DNA from: JBAYSY01 sp041675885
GTDB taxonomy: Bacteria; Pseudomonadota; Alphaproteobacteria; Rhodobacterales; Rhodobacteraceae
DNA: 27,929 nucleotides
NCBI GenBank assembly: GCA_041675885.1
Contig: JBAYSY010000038.1
Span: forward strand, 1 to 27,929
Reading direction: 5' to 3'
Of this stretch, positions 23,197 to 27,929 are shown piece after piece. The notes under the pieces were generated by a model, which did not search any database, was not told the DNA's origin, and was given only the letters and a program-made list of their open reading frames with translations. Both the position numbers and the translations under genes were made by a program. How positions within the stretch are numbered: the first letter of the stretch is position 1; every line of letters starts with the position of its first letter.

Positions 23197-23358
23197 TCAG
23201 CAGGCGCGTTTCGCGGGCGCGGCGGCGGCGTCGGTGGCGACGCAGGCGGGCCGGGACTCCAGCGCCACCGCCAGCAGATGCGCATTCGCGGCGAGGACGA
23301 GCCCCAGCGCCGCCAGCGCCCCGAGCAGGGCAAGGCGCTTCTGCAAGGCGGTGCTCAT
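23197..23358 (-). CDS. Small 53-aa membrane protein in the cbb3 operon
   Basis: One membrane segment (about 9-37: LALLGALAALGLVLAANAHLLAVAL) and a short periplasmic or cytoplasmic tail with two Cys (RPACVATDAAAAPAKRAC). The ATG overlaps the ccoP stop (ATGA), and the stop lies 9 bp before the DUF2189 start. Coupling on both sides supports a real gene. No family is recognised with certainty. It could be a small oxidase subunit or assembly factor, in the position where ccoG/ccoH would be expected. Confidence 0.65.
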   Translation of the reverse strand: MSTALQKRLALLGALAALGLVLAANAHLLAVALESRPACVATDAAAAPAKRAC

Positions 23359-24263
23359 CCGTCGCCCCCTTCCGCCCCGTCCGACAGCCGCAGGACATGA
23401 AGCGAAAGCAGGTTGATCTCGGCCCCGGTCAGGCGGTCGGACCACGCGGGCATGACACCTTGCCGCCCGTGGCGCAGGATGTCGGCCACGGTCTCGGCGT
23501 CCTGCCCGTAGATCACCGTCGCGTCGGTCAGCGACGGCGCGCCGCTCAGCAACCCGCCCTCGCCGCGTTCGCCATGGCAGGCAAAGCAGTTTTCATCGAA
23601 CAGCACGGCGGCGGGGCTGTCGTGGTCGGCTTCGCCCCCGGGCAGGGCCGCGACGTAATCCGCCAGCGCCAGACGGTCGGCGCGTTCCATCCAGTCGAAA
23701 GCGGGCATCTCGACCCAGCGGGTGTCGGGATGTTCGGAATTGATGCCCACTTGCAGGGTTTCGGCGATCACCTCGGGTTCGCCGCCCCAGAGCCAGTCGG
23801 TATCGTTCAGCGCCGGGAACCCCGGCCCGCCTTCGCCGGTCCGGCCATGGCAGAGCGCGCAGTTGTCCAGATAAAGCCGGTTCGCGGCGGGCATGGCAGC
23901 GGTCATCAGCGCCTCGTCCGCCGCCAGCGCGGCGAAATCGGCCTCCTCGAAGCGCGAGAGCCAGCCGTCGCGCCGGTCGGTCAGCCCGCGCAGCCGCTCG
24001 ACCGCCATCTCGCCCTGATCCAGTTGCAGCAGCCCGCGCGTATAGTCGCGCCCGATCGGCCAGGCGGGCAGCAGCACCCAGGCGATGACGGAATAGATGA
24101 ATGTGAGTATCAGCGCGATCAGCGCGATCCTCGGGAAGGGGGTGTTCAACTCGGTGATGCCGCCCCAGTCGTGGCCGGTGGTGTCATAGCCGGTCACCGG
24201 GTCGATCTCGCGCTGGCCGGTATGGGGATCGGCCCCGGGCAGGGTCTTGGGATCGGTGCTCAT
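23355..24263 (-). CDS. ccoP: cbb3 oxidase diheme subunit CcoP
   Basis: 302 aa. The N-terminal cytoplasmic part contains EIDPVTGYDTTGHDWGGITELNTP, the typical CcoP opening, then one membrane span (about 45-66). The periplasmic part has two c-type hemes, CALCH (135-139) and CFACH (226-230), with Met ligands likely in the VEMPAF and VMPAW segments. It passes electrons from soluble cytochromes to CcoO/CcoN. The start overlaps the ccoQ stop (ATGA). Confidence 0.96.
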   Translation of the reverse strand: MSTDPKTLPGADPHTGQREIDPVTGYDTTGHDWGGITELNTPFPRIALIALILTFIYSVIAWVLLPAWPIGRDYTRGLLQLDQGEMAVERLRGLTDRRDGWLSRFEEADFAALAADEALMTAAMPAANRLYLDNCALCHGRTGEGGPGFPALNDTDWLWGGEPEVIAETLQVGINSEHPDTRWVEMPAFDWMERADRLALADYVAALPGGEADHDSPAAVLFDENCFACHGERGEGGLLSGAPSLTDATVIYGQDAETVADILRHGRQGVMPAWSDRLTGAEINLLSLHVLRLSDGAEGGDG

Positions 24264-24427
24264 GGGCGATCCTCCGGTGTTGCCGGGTCAAGGATCGACC
24301 GGGCAATCCGTTCCTGTTCGGCACGGCGGCGGGGGTTGTAGGCGCGGATCAGCACGATCAGCATGAAGCCCCCCATCCAGATCGGGCCGAATATCTTGGC
24401 GATCAGGACCAGCGTTTCGTGGCTCAT
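24260..24427 (-). CDS. ccoQ: cbb3 oxidase small subunit CcoQ
   Basis: 55 aa, read between ccoO and ccoP: it begins MSHETLVLIAKIFGPIWMGG, has one membrane span (about 7-28) and a basic tail ending EDRP. CcoQ stabilises CcoP in the complex. Both ends are ATGA overlaps with the neighbours, which fixes the start and confirms the frame. Position and layout are standard for ccoNOQP. Confidence 0.92.
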   Translation of the reverse strand: MSHETLVLIAKIFGPIWMGGFMLIVLIRAYNPRRRAEQERIARSILDPATPEDRP

Positions 24428-25152
24428 TCCGCACCCTCCGCCGGCAGGCCGTAGGCGGCGCGGGTCAGCGTGCCGAGCGACTGGAGATAGGCGACCATCG
24501 CATCCATCTCGGTCAGCCGGGCCGGGTCGCCGTCGAAAGCGCGCACCGCCACGCCCTCGCCGTAGCGCGCCCGGACATCGGCGGCCCCGTCCGAGTCGGG
24601 CTGGCTTTGCGCCCGCGCATCGGCCACGGAATTGGCGATCATGTCGTCGTCATAGGGCACGCCCAGCCGGGCCAGCGTGGCAATGCCGCCCTGCAACAGG
24701 CCGGTGTCGAGCGGGCGCATCAGCCATGGATAAGACGGCATGATCGACACCGGAACGACGCTGCGCGGGTCGATCAGATGCGCCACGTGCCAGTCGTCGG
24801 AATACTTCTCCCCGAGACGGGCGAGGTCCGGCCCGGTCCGCTTCGACCCCCACAGCATGGGCCGGTCCCACGCGCTTTCGGCGGCCAGCGAATAGGGGCC
24901 GTAACGGTCGATCTCATCCGCAAGGCTGCGGATCATCTGGCTGTGGCAGGCATAGCAGCCTTCGCGGATGTAGATCTCGCGCCCGGCCAGTTCCAGCGGC
25001 GTGTGCGGGCGCAGGTCGTCGGGGATCTCGACCGTCTCCTCGATGGTGAACAGGGGGGCGATCTCGACGATACCGCCGACCGAGGCCACGGCGATGATCG
25101 CCCCCACCAGCCCCATCGAGAGTTTTTCCAGATTGTAGTGCAGCTTCAGCAT
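24424..25152 (-). CDS. ccoO: cbb3 oxidase monoheme subunit CcoO
   Basis: 242 aa. One N-terminal span (about 13-34) anchors a periplasmic cytochrome c domain with a single CxxCH, REGCYACHSQ (C66-H70), and the Met ligand in SIMPSYPWL. The DRPMLWGSKRTGPDLARLG block is a hallmark of the CcoO/FixO family. It relays electrons from CcoP to the low-spin heme b of CcoN. It starts 4 bp after the ccoN stop. Confidence 0.97.
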   Translation of the reverse strand: MLKLHYNLEKLSMGLVGAIIAVASVGGIVEIAPLFTIEETVEIPDDLRPHTPLELAGREIYIREGCYACHSQMIRSLADEIDRYGPYSLAAESAWDRPMLWGSKRTGPDLARLGEKYSDDWHVAHLIDPRSVVPVSIMPSYPWLMRPLDTGLLQGGIATLARLGVPYDDDMIANSVADARAQSQPDSDGAADVRARYGEGVAVRAFDGDPARLTEMDAMVAYLQSLGTLTRAAYGLPAEGAE

Positions 25153-25156
25153 GGGC

Positions 25157-26809
25157 CTACTCCGCCGGTTGCGCGGCCAGCGGCCGGTCGGTCTCGTCCG
25201 ACAGGCTGCCCGCCGCCTGCCCCTGCGCCCGCATCGTCGCGCGGCAGTTCAGCGCGCAAAGCACCGCGCCCGCAAGGAACAGCCCGCCGCCCAGCGTGCG
25301 CGCGGCGTAATAGGGCAGCATCGCCTCGACCGATTCGATGAAACTGTAGGACAGGGCGCCGTGCTCGTCATAGGCGCGCCACATCAGCCCCTGGGTGATG
25401 CCCGCGTTCCAGAGCGAGACGACATAGACCAGTGTCCCCGCGACAGCCAGCCAGAAGTGCCATTCGACCGCCGCGGGCCAGGCCATGGCCTCACGCCCGT
25501 AGAGCCTGGGCACCAGCGTATAGATCGCGCCGAACACGATCATCGCCACCCAGCCCAGCGTGCCGGAATGGACATGCCCCACCGTCCAGTCGGTGTAATG
25601 CGAAAGCGAGTTCACCGGGCGGATGGCAAGGAACGAGCCCTCGAAGGTGGAAAGCCCGTAGAACACCGCCGCCACGAACATGAAGCGCAGGGTGGCGTCG
25701 TTGCGCACCTTGTGCCATGCGCCGTTCAGCGTGGCGATGGCATTCCCGGCCGAGGCCCATGACGGTACCAGCAGCATCACCGAAAAGGTCATGCCCAGCG
25801 TCTGCACCCAATAGGGCAGGGCGGTGTAATGCAGGTGGTGCGACCCCGCCCACATGTAGAAGAACACGATGCCCCAGAAGCTGAGGATCGACAGCCGGTA
25901 GGACCAGATCGGCCGCTGCGCCCGCACCGGCAGGAAGTAGTAGAGCATCCCGAGGAACCCGGCGGTCAGAAAGAACGCCACGGCGTTGTGGCCGTACCAC
26001 CACTGGATCATCGCATCCTGCACCCCGGCCCAGACCGGAAAGCTCCGTGCCGCGGTCCACTCGACCGGCAGGGCGATGTTGTTGGCGATATGCAGCATCG
26101 CCACCACGAGGATGAAGGCCATGTAATACCAGTTGGCGACGTAGATATGCGGCTCGACCCGGCGGGCGAGCGTGCGGATGTAAAGCGCGAAATAGGTCAG
26201 CCAGACCACCACCAGCCAGATGTCGGCATACCATTCCGGCTCGGCGTATTCCTTGGACTGGGTGCTGCCCATCAGGTAGCCGGTCACGGCCCAGAGGCAG
26301 AACAGGTTGTAGCCGATCAGCACGAACCACGGGCTGACCGAATCCGCCAGCCGCGCGCGCGAGGTGCGTTGCAGCACGTGGAACGAGGTCGCGATCAGCG
26401 CATTGCCGCCGAAGCCGAAGATCACGCCGGTGGTGTGGATCGGCCGCAACCGGCCGTAGCTGGTGGCGGGCCACAGCGGCGTCGCCTCGGGCCAGTACAT
26501 CAGCGCGGCGACCCAGACGCCTACGCCCATGCCGATCACCGCCCAGATCAGCGTCATCACGATGCCGAAGCGGGTGGGCGCGTCGTAGTAGCGGCTCAGC
26601 CGCTCCGGCCCCGGTTCGGGCTGGTCGTAAAGCGCGCCGCCGATGACGAAGACCAGCGCAAGACCCAGCACAAGGGCCATTGCCCCGTGCACCGCCATCA
26701 CGCCCTGCCGGGCGGCGGCGGCCATGACGAAGCCGAGCAGCGCAAGGGCGATGGCAAGGCCGATGCCGATCCTGCGTTCCGAGGATGTGAGGGTCGCGGT
26801 CATGGCCAT
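25157..26809 (-). CDS. ccoN: cbb3-type cytochrome c oxidase catalytic subunit CcoN
   Basis: 550 aa, twelve or more membrane spans. Metal ligands are visible: low-spin heme His H125 (RPIHTTGVIFGFGGNALIATS), CuB His H274 (WWYGHNAVAFFL), H324 and H325 (AGSHHLHYT), and heme His H412/H414 (GHVHSG). Y318 in FFYMWAG is the His-Tyr cross-link tyrosine position of cbb3 enzymes. The start at 26809 (ATGGCCATG) is chosen for the GGGAGGG about 7 bases upstream; the frame extends to 26971 without support. It is a high-affinity proton-pumping oxidase for low oxygen and heads the operon ccoNOQP-orf53-DUF2189-ccoS-CBS. Confidence 0.98.
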   Translation of the reverse strand: MAMTATLTSSERRIGIGLAIALALLGFVMAAAARQGVMAVHGAMALVLGLALVFVIGGALYDQPEPGPERLSRYYDAPTRFGIVMTLIWAVIGMGVGVWVAALMYWPEATPLWPATSYGRLRPIHTTGVIFGFGGNALIATSFHVLQRTSRARLADSVSPWFVLIGYNLFCLWAVTGYLMGSTQSKEYAEPEWYADIWLVVVWLTYFALYIRTLARRVEPHIYVANWYYMAFILVVAMLHIANNIALPVEWTAARSFPVWAGVQDAMIQWWYGHNAVAFFLTAGFLGMLYYFLPVRAQRPIWSYRLSILSFWGIVFFYMWAGSHHLHYTALPYWVQTLGMTFSVMLLVPSWASAGNAIATLNGAWHKVRNDATLRFMFVAAVFYGLSTFEGSFLAIRPVNSLSHYTDWTVGHVHSGTLGWVAMIVFGAIYTLVPRLYGREAMAWPAAVEWHFWLAVAGTLVYVVSLWNAGITQGLMWRAYDEHGALSYSFIESVEAMLPYYAARTLGGGLFLAGAVLCALNCRATMRAQGQAAGSLSDETDRPLAAQPAE

Positions 26810-27193
26810 GCCGCAACCCTCCCGTCGGGGCGGCAGATGCCGGGGCCACCCGCGGGCCGCACCGGCAGGCGCAATCCGCAATCGGTGAAAGAGGTAGGGC
26901 GCATGGCTGCCGATGCCTCCGCATGAATTGGTATTTACAATACCTATTAAGGGGCGTAGGCTGAATTGCAAGCCTGAAATGATGTATTCCGGATGAAACT
27001 ATGCTTGTGGCAGCGCGGATCGTGCCGACCGGGTCCATCATGCCGACCGGGTGCAGGGCCGTGAAACCGCGCTTCGTGAAATTCCATGCGGGTTTTGTGC
27101 GCCGACAGGCGCGGCGCCTTCCCCCCCTTTCCCCTCATCCCGATATGGGCGGCACCTGCCGCCCCGCTCTCCTGCTGACGAAAGGATGCCCCG
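26810..27193. promoter_or_regulatory. Divergent ccoN / hemerythrin control region
   Basis: A 384-bp gene-free region with a clearly AT-richer centre (26925-26990), unlike the rest of the window, so promoters of both genes likely lie there. It contains the palindrome at 26930-26944, a GATGTATT half-site-like element at 26981-26988, AGGCT/AGCCT arms (26958-26962 and 26971-26975), and a 12-bp direct repeat TGCCGACCGGGT at 27023-27034 and 27041-27052. No TTGAT-N4-ATCAA FNR-type box was found by eye. Confidence 0.6.
26930..26944. promoter_or_regulatory. Palindrome resembling an Rrf2/NsrR-type operator
   Basis: GGTATTTACAATACC is a perfect inverted repeat (GGTATT / AATACC, 3-base centre) in the AT-rich part of the divergent region. 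It resembles the inner part of the NsrR consensus (GATGYATTT-N-AAATRCATC), and a GATGTATT element follows 37 bp later. NsrR senses nitric oxide and commonly controls RIC/hemerythrin genes. The binding protein is inferred only. Confidence 0.4.
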
Positions 27194-27676
27194 ATGTCCG
27201 ATCCTGCCCCGATTCATGACGCCGCCGAACTGACCCGCTACATCGAAACCCGCTATCACGCGCGCCACCGCGAGCAGTTGCCGCAACTTGCCGGTCTGGC
27301 CGAAAAGATCGAGACCGTGCATTTCGGCGACGAGGATCTGCCCGAAGGGCTGTCGGGCATCCTGCGCCGGTTGATCGGCGACATGGAGGTTCACATGAAG
27401 AAGGAGGAGCTGATCCTCTTTCCGGCGATCCGCAAGGGCGGCGGTCCCGGCATCGAAAACCCGATCGCGGTGATGCGCGCGGACCATGACGACCACGACC
27501 GCGAGATCGCCGAGATGCGCAGGCTGACCCGCGACCTGACCCTGCCCGAAGGCGCCTGCCGCACCTGGTCGGCGCTTTATGCCGGTCTGGCCGAGTTCAT
27601 CGACGACCTGTCCGAGCATATCCGGCTGGAAAACGACGTGTTGTTCCCCCAGTTCGAAACCGGCGCCCGCGCCTGA
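27194..27676 (+). CDS. Hemerythrin-domain protein of the RIC/YtfE/DnrN type
   Basis: 160 aa, a four-helix bundle with di-iron ligands spread as expected: YHARHREQLP (H22), the VHFGDEDL region, VHMKKEELILFP, RADHDDHDREI and SEHIRLENDVLFP. The wording of each block, and the ACRTWSALY segment, match the C-terminal domain of RIC (YtfE/ScdA/DnrN), which repairs iron centres or handles NO. The N-terminal ScdA_N domain with its Cys pair is absent, so it is a short form. The ATG at 27194 follows GAAAGGA. It is divergent from ccoN. Confidence 0.9.
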   Translation: MSDPAPIHDAAELTRYIETRYHARHREQLPQLAGLAEKIETVHFGDEDLPEGLSGILRRLIGDMEVHMKKEELILFPAIRKGGGPGIENPIAVMRADHDDHDREIAEMRRLTRDLTLPEGACRTWSALYAGLAEFIDDLSEHIRLENDVLFPQFETGARA

Positions 27677-27689
27677 CGGCGATCCGGTC

Positions 27690-27929
27690 TCAACCCTCCA
27701 CCAGCCCCGGCAGTTCCGGGCCGAGCGGGACGATTCCGTTCGGGTTCAGCGCCTTGATGGAATAATAGCCGCGCTTGATATGGTCGATGCTGACCGTCTC
27801 GCGCACACCGGGCAGGGCGAGGACGCGGGCGGTATAGGCGTTCAGCGCCGGATAATCCGCGATGCGGCGCAGGTTGCATTTGAAGAGGCCGTGATAGGCC
27901 GCGTCGAAGCGGATCAGGGTCACGAACAG
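27690..27929 (-). CDS. Glutathionyl-hydroquinone reductase (YqjG/ECM4 family), C-terminal part
   Basis: 79 residues of the C-terminal end; the gene continues past the right edge. The frame from the edge reads LFVTLIRFDAAYHGLFKCN, then SIDHIKRGYYSIKALNPNGIVPLGPEL, the conserved C-terminal blocks of the Xi-class glutathione transferases that reduce glutathionyl-hydroquinones. The catalytic N-terminal Cys lies outside the window. It converges on the hemerythrin gene with a 13-bp gap. Confidence 0.87.
   Translation of the reverse strand: MFVTLIRFDAAYHGLFKCNLRRIADYPALNAYTARVLALPGVRETVSIDHIKRGYYSIKALNPNGIVPLGPELPGLVEG

Noticed and set aside
23109..24341. 410-codon plus-strand frame across the ccoP region
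   Set aside because: Antisense shadow; ccoP on the minus strand has two heme sites and coupled neighbours.
26810..27193. FNR/NnrR box (TTGAT-N4-ATCAA type) for ccoN
   Set aside because: None found on reading the region; the nearest TTG elements lack the matching arm.

Overview
The window is GC-rich DNA from an alphaproteobacterium, most likely a member of the Rhodobacterales (Rhodobacteraceae-like). The basis is the dapC-like aminotransferase next to a 4TM FtsK, the ccoNOQP cytochrome cbb3 operon, GlxA-type AraC regulators, a PdxR/MocR regulator and codon use throughout. This placement is from family resemblance only; no rRNA or marker search was possible.

Layout. (1) 1-97: 3' end of an IS110/IS1111-type transposase, followed by a non-coding stretch with a hairpin repeat that recurs at 13.2 kb. 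(2) 473-4666: a core block of aminotransferase and ftsK. (3) 4693-5105: two doubtful small ORFs. (4) 5036-7325, minus strand: two tandem GlxA-type AraC regulators, divergent from (5) a plus-strand run (7530-13020) of an FAD/GcvT-domain oxidoreductase, an octaheme hydroxylamine-oxidoreductase family protein (HaoA) and HaoB. (6) 13021-13444: a gene-free stretch with palindromes, the second copy of the hairpin repeat and a likely MocR operator. (7) 13445-19449: mocR followed 2 bp later by ccmF, then ccmG, ccmH, ccmI, a 39-codon ORF and ccmE, mostly joined by ATGA stop/start overlaps. (8) 19746-21646: a Fsr-like MFS transporter and a PaiB-like flavoprotein. (9) 21718-26809, minus strand: ccoN-ccoO-ccoQ-ccoP, a 53-aa membrane protein, a DUF2189 membrane protein, ccoS and a Cys-rich CBS protein. 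(10) 27194-27676: a hemerythrin-like protein of the RIC/YtfE/DnrN type, divergent from ccoN across a region with a palindrome resembling an NsrR-type site. (11) The 3' end of a glutathionyl-hydroquinone reductase runs off the right edge.

How the parts may fit: HaoA needs eight c-type hemes, CcmEFGHI supplies the heme-ligation half of cytochrome c maturation (ccmABCD are not here), CcoO and CcoP are also c-type cytochromes, and the cbb3 oxidase is a possible terminal sink for electrons. The hemerythrin could deal with nitric-oxide damage that hydroxylamine oxidation or nitrite reduction would cause. The GcvT flavoprotein could supply a small N-compound by folate-linked demethylation. The gene content is seen in the sequence; the integrated pathway is inference. 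The nitrogen-oxide module (flavoprotein, haoAB, own regulators, adjacent ccm set) without the cytochrome c554/cM552 genes usual in ammonia oxidisers is the most interesting part of the window.
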